A stretch of DNA of 64,000 nucleotides from Terriglobia bacterium. GTDB taxonomy: Bacteria; Acidobacteriota; Terriglobia; Acidiferrales; UBA7541. A model generated the notes under the pieces. That model did no database searches, had not been told where the DNA came from, and saw only the letters and a program-made list of their open reading frames with translations. The stretch is taken from contig JAIQGD010000001.1 of the NCBI GenBank assembly GCA_020072765.1, positions 1 through 64,000 of the forward strand. Direction: 5' to 3'. The stretch's first letter is position 1. Every line of letters begins with the position of its first letter. Shown piece after piece: positions 1-11,859 of the stretch. A program made the translations under genes and the position numbers.

Positions 1-1
1 G

Positions 2-541
2 CTGGACCTGACGCTGGAATCATTCGCCTACCTGCGCCTGCCGCTGGCTCTGGCGGGAGTGGCATTTCTGGCGGGCGCGCTGGGGACAATGCGAGCGGCG
101 CGCCAGCGCGCGTTCCTGGCCGCGGCACTGATGATGGTTCTGTTTTTCCATGCCGCGCGTCTGGCGATGGTGGTGTTCGACCCGTTCCTCTCATCGCGGC
201 CGCTGGCGCAGGCCCTGCTGCAAGCCCCGGAGGGAACGCTGATCACGCAGGACTACTATTATCAGTTTTCGTCGGTCTTCTTTTATACCAATCGCACGGG
301 GCTGCTTCTAACGGATCGGCGGGTTAACCTGGAATACGGTTCGCATGCTCCGGGGGCGCCGAACGTCTTTCTCAGTGACACGGATTTCCGGGACTTGTGG
401 CAGAAGCCGGGGCGGTGCTATTTGCTGGCGCCCAAGTCGAATGTGTCGCGGTATGAGAGCTTGGTCGGCGCAGCGCAACTGCACGCTGTGGCGGAACGCG
501 GGGGCAAGCTGCTGCTGACGAACCAGCCCGTTGCCCCCTAG
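2..541 (+). CDS. C-terminal part of a membrane glycosyltransferase-like protein (GT39-like), truncated by window start
   Basis: Frame is open from base 2 (LDLTLESFAYLRLPLALAGVAFLAG...) to the stop at 539-541. Hydrophobic helices are followed by a soluble tail, as in GT39/PMT-like proteins. Confidence 0.5.
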   Translation: MDLTLESFAYLRLPLALAGVAFLAGALGTMRAARQRAFLAAALMMVLFFHAARLAMVVFDPFLSSRPLAQALLQAPEGTLITQDYYYQFSSVFFYTNRTGLLLTDRRVNLEYGSHAPGAPNVFLSDTDFRDLWQKPGRCYLLAPKSNVSRYESLVGAAQLHAVAERGGKLLLTNQPVAP

Positions 542-598
542 GACCGGCCGGCGGGAGGTGCTACCGCCCCACCGGACTGATGTAATACAATAGAACGC

Positions 599-1621
599 AT
601 GGATGAAGAGACACCGCTGTCCTATTCCGTCGTTGTGCCCCTGTACAACGAACAGGAGAACGTCCCGCAGCTCTACGTCAAGATCATTGACGTGATGGAT
701 GCGGTGGGCGAACCCTACGAAATCGTCTTCATCGACGACGGGAGCAAGGACGGCACGTTCCGGCAGCTTTCGGAGATCGCGCGCGACGACGATCGCGTCG
801 TTGTGGTGCAATTGCGGCGGAATTTCGGGCAGACGGCGGCGCTCAAGGCCGGGTTCGATCACTCGCGCGGCGAGATCATCATTTCGATGGACGGCGACCT
901 GCAGCATGACCCCGCGGAGATTCCCCTGTTCATCGAGAAGATGCAGGAAGGCTACGACATCGCCAGCGGCTGGCGCGTGGAGCGGACCGACCACTGGCTG
1001 ATGCGCCGCTTTCCCAGCCGGGTGGCCAACTGGATCATGGCGAAGCTGTCGCGCGTGGAGCTGCACGATTTCGGCACGACCTTCAAGGCCTATCGGCGCG
1101 AAATTCTTTCGGAAATTCATCTCTACGGCGAGTTGCACCGCTTCATTCCCGCGCTGGCCAGCTGGGCCGGCGCTTCGGTGGCGGAAGTGCCGATCACCAA
1201 TGTGCCGCGCAAGAACGGCAAATCGAATTACGGCATTTCGCGCACGATCCGCGTGCTGCTGGATCTGGTCAGCGTCAAGTTCTTGCTGGATTATTCGACC
1301 AAACCGCTGCAACTGTTCGGGCTGGCCGGGCTGACGTGTCTGGCGGGCGGGGGCGGAATCGGGCTGTGGATTTTTGTGCGCAAGGCGCTGTTCGACGAAG
1401 GACTGCTCGCCAATCACGGACCGCTGATCCTGCTGGGGATGGCGCTGGTGATGGGCGGCATCCAGTTCATCTCCATCGGGCTGATCGGCGAGCTGCTGGC
1501 CCGCACGTATTACGAATCGCAGAACAAGCCTGTTTACACGGTGCGCCGGTACATCGGCCGCAACGGAGCGAATACGCCGCGCAACGATCCTCCGCGCGCG
1601 GCCGGAGCGACGGGCCGTTAG
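599..1621 (+). CDS. GT2 family glycosyltransferase (DPM1/ArnC-like, with C-terminal TM helices)
   Basis: SVVVPLYNEQENVPQLY...EIVFIDDGSKDGT...ISMDGDLQHDP...; two C-terminal TM segments and an ARTYYESQNKPVYTVRR tail typical of the family. Confidence 0.9.
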   Translation: MDEETPLSYSVVVPLYNEQENVPQLYVKIIDVMDAVGEPYEIVFIDDGSKDGTFRQLSEIARDDDRVVVVQLRRNFGQTAALKAGFDHSRGEIIISMDGDLQHDPAEIPLFIEKMQEGYDIASGWRVERTDHWLMRRFPSRVANWIMAKLSRVELHDFGTTFKAYRREILSEIHLYGELHRFIPALASWAGASVAEVPITNVPRKNGKSNYGISRTIRVLLDLVSVKFLLDYSTKPLQLFGLAGLTCLAGGGGIGLWIFVRKALFDEGLLANHGPLILLGMALVMGGIQFISIGLIGELLARTYYESQNKPVYTVRRYIGRNGANTPRNDPPRAAGATGR

Positions 1622-1689
1622 CCGGTGTATCCTCCGCGTTCCCGCTGCACAGTCATAGAACGGATGGAATCCCACGGGGTGGTGTTCGC

Positions 1690-2694
1690 ATGCGACGTGA
1701 AGCTCTGAATCTCCTGGCCTGTCCGAACTGCGGCGGGTCCCTCTCCGCCCGGCCGACGGCCGAGGAGGGCGGACACATCATGGCCGGCGAGCTGACCTGC
1801 TCGGGCTGCCATGCGCGGTTTCCGATCCACGAAGGCGTGCCGGTGCTGCTTCCCGGCGACGTGGACAAGGTGAAGACAGAGACCGCGGCGCGGTTTGCCG
1901 AAGAGTGGCTCCACTGGAGCGACCTGCGCGATTATTACGAGCAAGAATTCTTCGCGTGGCTCGCGCCGCTCACGGCAGCGGACTTTGCCGGCCAGCTCGT
2001 GTTTGAAGGAGGCTGCGGCAAGGGCCGGCATACGGCGCTGGCAGCATCGCATGGCGCAAAGGCTGTGGTGTCGATCGACCTGGGGCAGAGCGCTATCGTT
2101 GCTTTCGCGCATACGCGCCATCTTCCCAATGCGCACGTCGTAATCGGCGACTTGATGCGGCCTCCGGTGCGCCCGGTGTTCGATTTGGCGTTTTCGGTGG
2201 GCGTGCTGCACCATTTGCCCGATCCGGCTGCGGGCTTTGCGAGCCTGGCCTCGCGCGTGCGGGAGGGCGGCCGGGTGGCCTTCTGGGTGTACGGGCAGGA
2301 GGGCAATGAGTGGATCACGAAGTACGTGGATCCGGTCCGCACGAGACTGACCTCCCGGCTTCCGGCAGGCTTTCTCCGCGCCGCGTGCCTGGTGCCTTCG
2401 TTGTTCCTTTGGGGCGTGATCAAGCTGTTCTACCGCCCACGAGCCAACGGCAAGGGCCCGGCGAGGCTTCCATACGGAGATTATTTCGCGTCCATGTACG
2501 CGTATCCGTTCGACGAAATCCACGCCAACGTGTTCGATCAACTGGTGACCCCGGTGGCGTATTACCTGCGGGGCGATGAAGTGCGCGCCTGGGTGGCGGA
2601 GGGTTTCCGCGACGCGGCGGTGCGGTCGCACCGGGGCTATAGCTGGAGCGGCCTGGCAACGGTCCGGCGCGAGGCCGCCGCTTCGGCACGGTAG
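1690..2694 (+). CDS. Class I SAM-dependent methyltransferase with N-terminal Trm112-like zinc ribbon
   Basis: LLACPNCGGSL...LTCSGCHARFPIHEGVPVLLP ribbon, then FEGGCGKGRHTALAASHGAK...VGVLHHLPDP. Start at ATG 1690 inside ORF 1336..2694. Confidence 0.85.
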   Translation: MRREALNLLACPNCGGSLSARPTAEEGGHIMAGELTCSGCHARFPIHEGVPVLLPGDVDKVKTETAARFAEEWLHWSDLRDYYEQEFFAWLAPLTAADFAGQLVFEGGCGKGRHTALAASHGAKAVVSIDLGQSAIVAFAHTRHLPNAHVVIGDLMRPPVRPVFDLAFSVGVLHHLPDPAAGFASLASRVREGGRVAFWVYGQEGNEWITKYVDPVRTRLTSRLPAGFLRAACLVPSLFLWGVIKLFYRPRANGKGPARLPYGDYFASMYAYPFDEIHANVFDQLVTPVAYYLRGDEVRAWVAEGFRDAAVRSHRGYSWSGLATVRREAAASAR

Positions 2695-2784
2695 GTGGCC
2701 TGCCCGCGTTTGGGAGTGTGCCATCCTGGATTCGCGAGGCAAAAAGCCGCTTGCGTGTACGGGCATCTAGGCGTAAAAATTTAG

Positions 2785-4086
<1,302 letters not shown>

Positions 4087-4151
4087 GGCCAATAGCCGCT
4101 TGGCCCTGTCTGCAGGGCTGGGCGGCCTATCGGCGGCGCGTGCGATCGGGC

Positions 4152-5189
4152 TCAACTACCCTTGGCAACGCGTTCGCAAACCAGCCGGGCGGCCTTGACG
4201 GCGCTGACGACCTTGCCGGAGAAGATGTGGAGTTCTCGCGGCGAGGGCTCCTGAATGTAGAGAGTTCTTCGGTCTTCCGCGGGATTGTTTTCCACCACGC
4301 GAATCGTGAAGCGCGACCCCAGGTACACCGCGTCCTTTGAGGCAGGCACGGCCAGAGCGGAATCGGTGCGCATGGCCTCGAAACGCGTAAAGGAACAGGG
4401 TTCGAAAGCCGGGCGGTTCAGCAGGCTCGCATAGGGTTCCGGAATCGGCTCGCGAGGGTCGGTGGTGGTCCAATGGTTCGTATTCTTGGCGGAGCCGAAC
4501 AGGGACCGCGGCGAACTGCCATACGGATCGAACGCGGTGAACGGCCCGTCCACCACCACGAGCGATATTCCCCGCAACACGGCCGGGAGTTCAATCAGGA
4601 TTTTCTCGGCCACCTGGTACTTGGCAATCTTGAAAAGACCCCGGCTCGGCCCCAGTCCGTACGTGGCATAGACGACAAAATCGTAGTCCTGGCGCATTTC
4701 GGGAGTAAAGGCGCGCTGCTCGAAGGGGATGCCGAGCGCCTGAATGCGCGCGGCGACGACGTTTTTGAGGACTTCCGGGTCGTAAATTTGCTCGTCCACC
4801 TCGTAACACTTGTCGATAAACCCGAAATTCATCCACTCGGGACGGCAGGACTGGCAATACAAGTTGTATTGGGCCATCACGCGCTCGAACAGCGCGGGCG
4901 GCGTTTGCGAGCCTTCCTGGGGGATGGCGTAGTAGTGCCGGCTATTGCGGACGATCGCGGACGAAAAGGCTTCCATGAACTCACTGCGGGCCTCGAGCGT
5001 CTCGGCAATCGTTTCCGGGCTGCGGGGATAGTGGTATCCGGAATGAATGCGGTATTGGTTGATCACCGACGCCGCGCACATGACGCCGAGGGGATCGAAT
5101 AGATGAACGGTGTGGCCGTGCTCGGCCAGACGAATCGCGATCGTCGATCCGTAAATTCCAGCCCCGGCGATAGCAATTTTGGCGCTCAT
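4152..5189 (-). CDS. FAD-dependent oxidoreductase (DAO family)
   Basis: N-terminal dinucleotide fold IAIAGAGIYGSTIAIRLAEHGHTVHLFD. Overlaps the upstream gene by ATGA, suggesting coupling. Confidence 0.75.
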   Translation of the reverse strand: MSAKIAIAGAGIYGSTIAIRLAEHGHTVHLFDPLGVMCAASVINQYRIHSGYHYPRSPETIAETLEARSEFMEAFSSAIVRNSRHYYAIPQEGSQTPPALFERVMAQYNLYCQSCRPEWMNFGFIDKCYEVDEQIYDPEVLKNVVAARIQALGIPFEQRAFTPEMRQDYDFVVYATYGLGPSRGLFKIAKYQVAEKILIELPAVLRGISLVVVDGPFTAFDPYGSSPRSLFGSAKNTNHWTTTDPREPIPEPYASLLNRPAFEPCSFTRFEAMRTDSALAVPASKDAVYLGSRFTIRVVENNPAEDRRTLYIQEPSPRELHIFSGKVVSAVKAARLVCERVAKGS

Positions 5190-6355
5190 GATCCCTTGGC
5201 GGGGAACGCGGCGACGAGCCGTCCTTCCCGGAGAAAATAATCAACGCCGCGCCAGCGGATCGTCTTGCGTCCAAAACTGACAATCCACATAACAAAAGCC
5301 ATCAGGTCCCACATGGGAATCAGCGGCATCTTCTTCCACAGCCCCTTCTGCTTCATGCCCCACACGCCGATCATCGAGGTGATCATCACGCGGCACGCCG
5401 CATAGCCACCGAGATAGCCGATGGCGACGCCGGCGGAGGGATGCGTGGCAACCGCCAGGAGCGCCCACGGCAATCCCCAGGTAAAGATCAAGCCTAGATG
5501 GCCCCACGGGCGCATGAGACGCTGCACGGTCATCCAGCGCGTGCGCTTGTAGAGAAGGTCGCGGAGCGATTGAAAGTCGGCGACCGACTGGACGACGTAG
5601 GGCAGGAGCTTCACTTCGTACCCCTGCTCGGCCACGAGGCGCCCCGCGTAGACGTCGTCGGCGGGGCGGTCTTCAATCACTTGATAGCCGCCGTAACTCG
5701 CCACGGCCTTGCGCGTGGTCAAAATCGACTGCCCGAAGGTCACTTTGAGATCGTCCAGTTGCCAGGCCACCATGACGGGGGCGAAAAAATCGGAGATCAT
5801 TCCGATGGACTGGAGCTCCTGCACCAGATTCGTTTCCTTGGTCGAAGCGTACAAACAGGTGGCGGCACCAACCTTGGGATCGCGAAAGGGCGCGACCACG
5901 GTGCGGAGGTAATCCGGCTTGACGCGGACGTCGCCGTCGGTGATCACGAAAATGTCGTACTGCGCCTCGGTGGTCAGCCGGACCAGCCTTCCGACCTTGT
6001 CGTTGATGGCGTTGCGGCCTGAACCGAACAGCAGCCGGATCTTGCGCTCGGGAAAATCGCGGACCAGCTTTTCCAGAACCGGCAGCGCGGGATCGCCCGG
6101 ATCCACACAGAATACGATTTCGTACTCCGGGTAATCCTGGCGGCAGAAGCTGGCGTAGTTCTCGTAGGCGTCCTCGTCCAGACCCTTGATGGGCTTCAGG
6201 CAGCTCACCGGGGGCAGGAAGTCGGTGTTGGGCACATTCTCACGCCGGGACACCCGGAAGAACCGAGCCGTGCTGTAAATGGCCAGCAGGTAGTAGATGA
6301 ATGGAATTGCGGCAAAGCCGAGCAAGATATATTCAGCCATCACGAAAATCGTCAC
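5186..6355 (-). CDS. GT21-like glycosyltransferase (ceramide glucosyltransferase / HpnI-like)
   Basis: PPVSCLKPIKGLDEDAYENYASFCRQDYPEYEIVFCVDPGDPA...VITDGDVRVKPDYL...EDRPADDVYAGRLV...KRTRWMTVQR, the GT21 D1,D2,D3,(Q/R)XXRW layout. Confidence 0.85.
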   Translation of the reverse strand: MTIFVMAEYILLGFAAIPFIYYLLAIYSTARFFRVSRRENVPNTDFLPPVSCLKPIKGLDEDAYENYASFCRQDYPEYEIVFCVDPGDPALPVLEKLVRDFPERKIRLLFGSGRNAINDKVGRLVRLTTEAQYDIFVITDGDVRVKPDYLRTVVAPFRDPKVGAATCLYASTKETNLVQELQSIGMISDFFAPVMVAWQLDDLKVTFGQSILTTRKAVASYGGYQVIEDRPADDVYAGRLVAEQGYEVKLLPYVVQSVADFQSLRDLLYKRTRWMTVQRLMRPWGHLGLIFTWGLPWALLAVATHPSAGVAIGYLGGYAACRVMITSMIGVWGMKQKGLWKKMPLIPMWDLMAFVMWIVSFGRKTIRWRGVDYFLREGRLVAAFPAKGS

Positions 6356-6524
6356 ACCTCACGCGCGGCGAGCACCACCGATTCCCTGCTGCGAAAATGC
6401 GGGATGCCGCTGTCGCCTTGTCCGGACACCTGGTGGGATGACACCATTCCGAATCGGGAATTCCTTGATTTCAAAAGCGCGGTCTCGCTGCCGCCAGTCC
6501 CATAAAAGTCTAGCACGAAACGAT

Positions 6525-7565
6525 TCAAATCCTGCGCGCGGCATCTGTGTGCCCGGGAGACTTGGGGCGAATGGTTTGCTCGAGCGCTTCGCGCAGAGGC
6601 ACTTTCGGGGCCCAGCCCGTCTCCTGGCGGATGCGGCGCGTGTCGTACCAGCGATCCTGCAAGGCGCGCCGGATATGGCGTCTCCAGACGCCTCTAGTGC
6701 CAAAGCCCCACGGCAGGAGCCACATCAATACTTCCACGCCAATCGCCGTCAGCATCACCGGCCAGCCGGGAAAGAACCGCGTGGGCGTTTTCTCCACTTG
6801 CTCCCGGACGGCGTGATACTCCCCGAGCGTCAAATGCTCGTCGTCGATGATGATGTACTGCCGCAATCCGCCGCTGGCCCCCTGGCCGACCAACTCAATC
6901 GCATCAACGAGATTCTCGACGTACGTCAGCGGAAAGCGCTGCTCGTGCCTCCCGAATACGACATGCCTCTTATCGAGCCGTAACCCCAGCAGCGCCGTGG
7001 GTAGCGGTCTGCCAGGACCGTACACAATCCCCGGGCGAAGGATCGTCACCCCCAGCTTCGTCTTCCGCCCGATGGCCACGGCGTACTGGTCTGCTTCAAT
7101 CTTCGATTGCGCGTAGGAATCCCGTTTAGCGGGAGAGTCATCGAATGGCGTGTCCTCGTTGATTCGCTCTCCTTGCTGCGCCAACCCATACACCGCGATG
7201 GAACTGATGTGCACCACGTGGCGTACACCCTGCCGTATGCAGGCTTCGAAGACTCGCTGGGTGCCTCCGACGTTCGTTTCGATGAAGTCCTTCCGGCTGC
7301 CCGGCCCCTCAACTTGCGCCGCGGTGTGATAGACGACTTCGGCGCCCGTGACGGCGCGCTCGACCGCTTCGGCATCGTTCAAATCGCCGCGCACAACTTC
7401 GACGCCGCGCGCTGCGAGTTCATCGGCGCGCGCCGAAGGTCGCGCCAATGCGCGCACGGAGGCCCCCACCTGGAGCAGCCGCCGCACCAGCGCAGCGCCG
7501 ATAAATCCCGTGGCTCCTGTCACGCAAACCCGCATGTTCCTCGCATCCGTCTGCGGAAACCGCAC
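6525..7565 (-). CDS. NAD-dependent epimerase/dehydratase (extended SDR)
   Basis: MRVCVTGATGFIGAALVRRLLQVG...; YAQSKIEADQYA active-site YxxxK; GIVYGPG. Confidence 0.88.
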   Translation of the reverse strand: MRFPQTDARNMRVCVTGATGFIGAALVRRLLQVGASVRALARPSARADELAARGVEVVRGDLNDAEAVERAVTGAEVVYHTAAQVEGPGSRKDFIETNVGGTQRVFEACIRQGVRHVVHISSIAVYGLAQQGERINEDTPFDDSPAKRDSYAQSKIEADQYAVAIGRKTKLGVTILRPGIVYGPGRPLPTALLGLRLDKRHVVFGRHEQRFPLTYVENLVDAIELVGQGASGGLRQYIIIDDEHLTLGEYHAVREQVEKTPTRFFPGWPVMLTAIGVEVLMWLLPWGFGTRGVWRRHIRRALQDRWYDTRRIRQETGWAPKVPLREALEQTIRPKSPGHTDAARRI

Positions 7566-7726
7566 CGCCCAAACATCCCGCCGGCGCGCGCCGAAGGCCC
7601 GACCCGCTCAGAAGCCTTCCATGGCCGCCGCTGTTGTTCCACCGAGGGTATCACCGTTGCGTCACGCACAGGGGACCCTCACGAGCCGTTTCGCATCCTA
7701 CAAGAAAAAATGTACGATAGCGGGAG

Positions 7727-9142
7727 ATGATTCGGCGCATACCTTTCATTGCTGTCTTCGCATTTCTCCTGGCTCCGGCGGCCGCTCGGGCGTGCACGTG
7801 CGCGCACGAGCCGCCGGGCAAATGTCCGGGGCTGAAAGAGGACAACACCGTCTTTCTTGGGACGGTCACGGCGATCGAACATCTTGAGTCTCCCGCCGCT
7901 CCCGCGCCTGCGACGGCCGATGCGGCGATGGCGACCGCTCGGCTCACGCATTACCAGTTCCGCGTGGAGGAGCGCTTTGCCGGTCTCGACGCGGGCGAAA
8001 TCGACGTGTACTCGGGCGGCGAGGACGGCGACTGCGGCTATCGCTTCGAAGCGGGCGGGCAGTACGTGGTCTTCACGCACGTGGGCAACGACGGCCGCCT
8101 GCAGGCCACGATTTGCAGCGGGACGCGTCCTGCCGGAGAAGCCCGCGCGCTGCTGCCACAGTTGCGCGCGATGCGCAATGGCGAGCGCGTGGCCTCGGTC
8201 TTCGGCGTGCTGCGGCGCACCAACCCGCCGTTCCTGGCTCCCCCGGATCATCCAGACGATCCGCTGGCGAATGTTTCCTTGAAGCTCCAGTCGAGAGACG
8301 ACCGCTTCGAAACCAGTACCGACGCCAACGGCGTCTACTCCATTTACGACATGCACGCCGGGGAATACGTCTTCACGGCGGGTTTCCGCTCGCGGATGGA
8401 ACTGGCGCAGAGGGTATTTCCGGGAGGGCCTCCGGTTTTCAAACTGCCGAATGGCGCGTGCTATGAATACGATGTCGACGCCGTGCCGACCGGTCACTTA
8501 AGCGGCTCGGTTCTGGGCCCCAAGGGCAAGCCGGTCGCGCTCGCGTCGCTGGAACTGTATCGCGCGGGCAGTTACGGCGATGCGCGGCCCGGCCTGTGGG
8601 GATTTCAGGGTGCCACGGGCGTTTTTGATTTCGACCGCGTCGGGCCGGGCGATTACATTCTCGTCTTCAACCGCACCAACCGCCTCGACCCCGATTCACC
8701 GTTTCCGCGGGCGTTCTATCCCGGCGTGGACGACGCCAGCCACGCGAAACTGATTCATCTCAAGGATGGCCAGGAACGCTTGCATCTGAACCTGCGGCTG
8801 AAGAAGGGCTATCCGACACGGCCGCTCCGCGTGCGCTTGCAATGGTCTGGGGGCAAGGTGCCTGGAAAGGTCACGGTGATGGTGAAGGCGGGGCAGGGTG
8901 AAAATCCCCGTCCGGAAAGACTCAGCGACGAGCTTTACAGGCTCACTCTCCTGGAATCGGCGACCTACACGATCTCGGCCTGGCAGGAACTGGAGGTGCA
9001 GGCACCGGCCTCCCAAACGGATGATTCCCCGTGCGCCTTCCCTGCCCGGATTACAACCGGGAGCATCACGATCTCCGGTTCCGACACCGCCGCCAAAGAG
9101 GTCTTACTGGTTTTTCCCGAACCAGACTGCACCAGCCACTAG
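7727..9142 (+). CDS. Secreted protein with N-terminal NTR/TIMP-like Cys-rich segment and carboxypeptidase-regulatory-like domains
   Basis: Signal peptide AFLLAPAAARACTCAHEPPGKCPG; regulatory-domain repeats (VSLKLQSRDDRFETSTDANGVYSIYDMHAGEYVFTAGF). Confidence 0.6.
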   Translation: MIRRIPFIAVFAFLLAPAAARACTCAHEPPGKCPGLKEDNTVFLGTVTAIEHLESPAAPAPATADAAMATARLTHYQFRVEERFAGLDAGEIDVYSGGEDGDCGYRFEAGGQYVVFTHVGNDGRLQATICSGTRPAGEARALLPQLRAMRNGERVASVFGVLRRTNPPFLAPPDHPDDPLANVSLKLQSRDDRFETSTDANGVYSIYDMHAGEYVFTAGFRSRMELAQRVFPGGPPVFKLPNGACYEYDVDAVPTGHLSGSVLGPKGKPVALASLELYRAGSYGDARPGLWGFQGATGVFDFDRVGPGDYILVFNRTNRLDPDSPFPRAFYPGVDDASHAKLIHLKDGQERLHLNLRLKKGYPTRPLRVRLQWSGGKVPGKVTVMVKAGQGENPRPERLSDELYRLTLLESATYTISAWQELEVQAPASQTDDSPCAFPARITTGSITISGSDTAAKEVLLVFPEPDCTSH

Positions 9143-9174
9143 GATAGGGCCAGTGAGTCCACGCATTGCTACAG

Positions 9175-9205
9175 CAGAGCGGGCACGGCGTGCCGTGCCC
9201 CTACG
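9175..9205. repeat. REP-like palindromic unit, copy 1 (CAGAGCGGGCACGGCGTGCCGTGCCCCTACG)
   Basis: GGGCACGG/CCGTGCCC inverted repeat in intergenic DNA; near-identical copy at 36908-36937. Confidence 0.75.
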
Positions 9206-9328
9206 GGTGCATCGGAAGGCGGCAGGGTGTTGCCGCGGTTCAGCAGCGAATTTTGGCGGCAATTCAGGAGTGGATGAAGTAGAGGCATCGTTTTCGAGAA
9301 TTCTGGCGAGAAGTGGAGGCGGGGCCGT

Positions 9329-10078
9329 TCAGCCACCCAGTTGGGGGAGCCAGGCGGCGGAGCCAGACAGGAAGATGGCGCCGACGATCAAGCTATAGGC
9401 GGCGGTCAGCGCCACGACGAAGCGCATGACGCGGGGGCTGGCCGCGCTGAGGCCGAAGACTCCCACCGCCGAAGCAGTCATCAGCGTGTTCATGGTCAGC
9501 AAGCCCGCGAGAAACATGGCCAAGCCCAGAAAACCGCGGTGCACGCCGCCCAGATTCGCCGCCAGCAGAAACAGAAGCAATTGCGTGGGGGTTTCCGCCC
9601 CGAGACCATGAATCACTCCGATCAAGAGGACCGACCTGGGGCTGTAGCTCTCCGCCACAGCGAGCGGTTTGGCGGCGGGATTGAAGAGTTTCTTGATGTT
9701 CCACACCAGCCAGCGAAACGTTCCGATCAAAAGCGAGGCGCGCGATCTAGGTGCGGCAGTGGATTTGTTTTGCCGCAGCAGCGTGCCGAGGACGTAGACG
9801 CCGAGCAGCACCAGCGTCAGTCCCACGGCGCGTTCCGCCCATCGGTCGACCTGCGGCGGCAGCGAACGCTGAAACACGATGGCCGAACCGCCCAGTGCCG
9901 CGACGGTGGCGCCATGCCCCACGACGTAGAAAAGGCCCATGCGCATGGCTCGCGCCCGGGTCTGTTCCACGCCCGTGATATCCGAGATGGCGGCGATGTG
10001 GTCGTAATCAAAGCCATGCCGGAAGCCCAGCACGGCAGCCGAAAGCAAAGCGAGATCGAGAGTAACCGGTGCCGCCAT
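9329..10078 (-). CDS. Nickel/cobalt transporter-like membrane protein (NicO/NiCoT/HupE-like)
   Basis: Signature RHGFDYDHIAAISD in the first TM region; multiple TM segments; GLGAETPTQLLLFLLA. Confidence 0.75.
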   Translation of the reverse strand: MAAPVTLDLALLSAAVLGFRHGFDYDHIAAISDITGVEQTRARAMRMGLFYVVGHGATVAALGGSAIVFQRSLPPQVDRWAERAVGLTLVLLGVYVLGTLLRQNKSTAAPRSRASLLIGTFRWLVWNIKKLFNPAAKPLAVAESYSPRSVLLIGVIHGLGAETPTQLLLFLLAANLGGVHRGFLGLAMFLAGLLTMNTLMTASAVGVFGLSAASPRVMRFVVALTAAYSLIVGAIFLSGSAAWLPQLGG

Positions 10079-10245
10079 CCTTTGAAGCTATCAAACTCCT
10101 TCGTGCAGGAGCAAATCATTCGCCGACCGGGGCCAGGGGCGCGCCCGCCAGGAACGGGGTTCTCCGTGCCGCATGGCTGGCGAATTGGCGCGCTGGCCCG
10201 TTTCTCGCCGCTGCGCGCGGGCACATTTCTGCTATTCTTTTCGCC

Positions 10246-11061
10246 GTGCGAAAAGCTCCCTTCTTTCTGACATTTTTGCTCAGCGCAGGCATGGTTCCGC
10301 TCGCACCGTTTTCGGCGATGGCGGCGCCGCCATCCCCGCAGCAGGTGACGCCTCCCTCAGCATCCACGTCCCAACCGCCCCCCCAACAGGCGGCGCCTCC
10401 GTCCACGACGGCGGGCCGGCCCGTCATCGTGCTGGATGCGGCTCATGGCGGCACCGACACCGGCGCGCGAGGGGAAACCGGCATTGTCGAAAAGGATATG
10501 GTGCTGCAGATCGCCCGCACGGTGCGCGCGGAACTGGAACGCCAAGGCTATCGCGTGGTGATGAGCCGCAACGATGATTCCAATCCGTCGTACGACGAGC
10601 GCGCGGCGATGGCCAACGCGTATCGCGACGCGATTTTCATCAGCCTGCATATCGGGTCCACCGGGAATCCCGGCACGGTGCGCGCCTTCTACGATCAGCT
10701 TGCGACGCCGGTGGCGCCAACGCCCGTCGCGGCAGCCGCCAACGTGAAGAGTCCGGCGCCAACTGCTTCCGGCTTGCCGCAGTGGGAGCAGGCACAACAA
10801 CCTTATGTCGAAGCCAGCCACCGGGTGGCGGACCTCATCCAAGCCCAACTGGCGCAGTCTTTCTCGGGCTCGCCGGCCACCGCGACTCCCGCGGCGGTGC
10901 GCGGGCTGCGTTCCGTGGCGGCTCCGGGAGTGGCCATTGAGATTTCCAGCGTGTCGGTACCCAGCGCGGATTCGCTGACCGCCGCGGCCACGCCGCTGGC
11001 AACGGCCATCGCCCGCGGCATCGCGGCATCCCGCGCCGCCGGTTCGACGGGAGCCAACTGA
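10246..11061 (+). CDS. N-acetylmuramoyl-L-alanine amidase (Amidase_3)
   Basis: GTG start gives a signal peptide VRKAPFFLTFLLSAGMVPLAPFSAMA; VIVLDAAHGGTDTGARGETGIVEKDMVLQIARTVRAELERQGYRVVMSR...FISLHIGS. Confidence 0.85.
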   Translation: MRKAPFFLTFLLSAGMVPLAPFSAMAAPPSPQQVTPPSASTSQPPPQQAAPPSTTAGRPVIVLDAAHGGTDTGARGETGIVEKDMVLQIARTVRAELERQGYRVVMSRNDDSNPSYDERAAMANAYRDAIFISLHIGSTGNPGTVRAFYDQLATPVAPTPVAAAANVKSPAPTASGLPQWEQAQQPYVEASHRVADLIQAQLAQSFSGSPATATPAAVRGLRSVAAPGVAIEISSVSVPSADSLTAAATPLATAIARGIAASRAAGSTGAN

Positions 11062-11762
11062 TGCCGCGGAACCTGAAGCTTGCTCTGGGACTTCTGGCCG
11101 TGGCGGTGCTGATCGGGTTGATCAGCTTGCGCGAAATGCACCGGCGCATTGCGCGCCTCGGCGAGATGCAAGCGTCCGAAGAGCGGGCGCGGCACGAAGT
11201 GCTGGCGCCGCCGATTTCCACGCCGACCGACGTCACCGTGAAGGCGAGGATTTTCTGGGCGGCCGGGCCCGACCAACTCGCGCCGGCCGAGATCAACCTG
11301 CCGCTCTCGGCTGATCCGGTGCAGCGGTCCAGACAGCTGGTGCGCGCCCTGCTGGCACTCCCCCCGACGCCCGCCCAGCGCACGATGCCCGCCGATGCGG
11401 TGCTGCTCGGCTTCTACATCCTGCCGGACGGCACGGCCGTGGCGGATTTCTCCGATGCCCTGGCGGCGGAAACACCGTCGGGAATCGTGAGCGAGCAGTT
11501 GACGGTGAACTCGCTGGCGCGGACGCTGGAAAGCAACGTGCCTGCCCTGCGCCGATTGAAGATTCTGATCCACGGCCAAGAGGTAGAGACCCTTGCGGGC
11601 AACGTCGATCTGAGCGGTTTTTTCGACCTGCATCCCCCCGTGCAATCACCGGGCACCAACGCTACACCCAGCGCGCCCTCCACGCCCGGTGCCGGCGCAG
11701 CCGCTTCGCCTTCGGGTACGCCTCCGGTGGCGGCCCTCGCTCCGGCAAAACCGCCCCACTGA
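11061..11762 (+). CDS. GerMN-domain lipoprotein/secreted protein
   Basis: [20 protein letters not shown]...[22 protein letters not shown]...[44 protein letters not shown] pattern; start overlaps the amidase stop. Confidence 0.75.
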   Translation: MPRNLKLALGLLAVAVLIGLISLREMHRRIARLGEMQASEERARHEVLAPPISTPTDVTVKARIFWAAGPDQLAPAEINLPLSADPVQRSRQLVRALLALPPTPAQRTMPADAVLLGFYILPDGTAVADFSDALAAETPSGIVSEQLTVNSLARTLESNVPALRRLKILIHGQEVETLAGNVDLSGFFDLHPPVQSPGTNATPSAPSTPGAGAAASPSGTPPVAALAPAKPPH

Positions 11763-11859
11763 GAAGTCCCGCACCGGCCCGCACGGCGTGTTGACACTTC
11801 CCGCCGCAGTGGGCACACTGGCAGATCGAAGAAGCACAGGCAGTCAAGGGAGAAACTTC

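Noticed and set aside
308-1675. 455-aa minus-strand ORF opposite the GT2 gene
   Set aside because: Low-complexity Arg/His/Gln composition and opposite a well-supported CDS.
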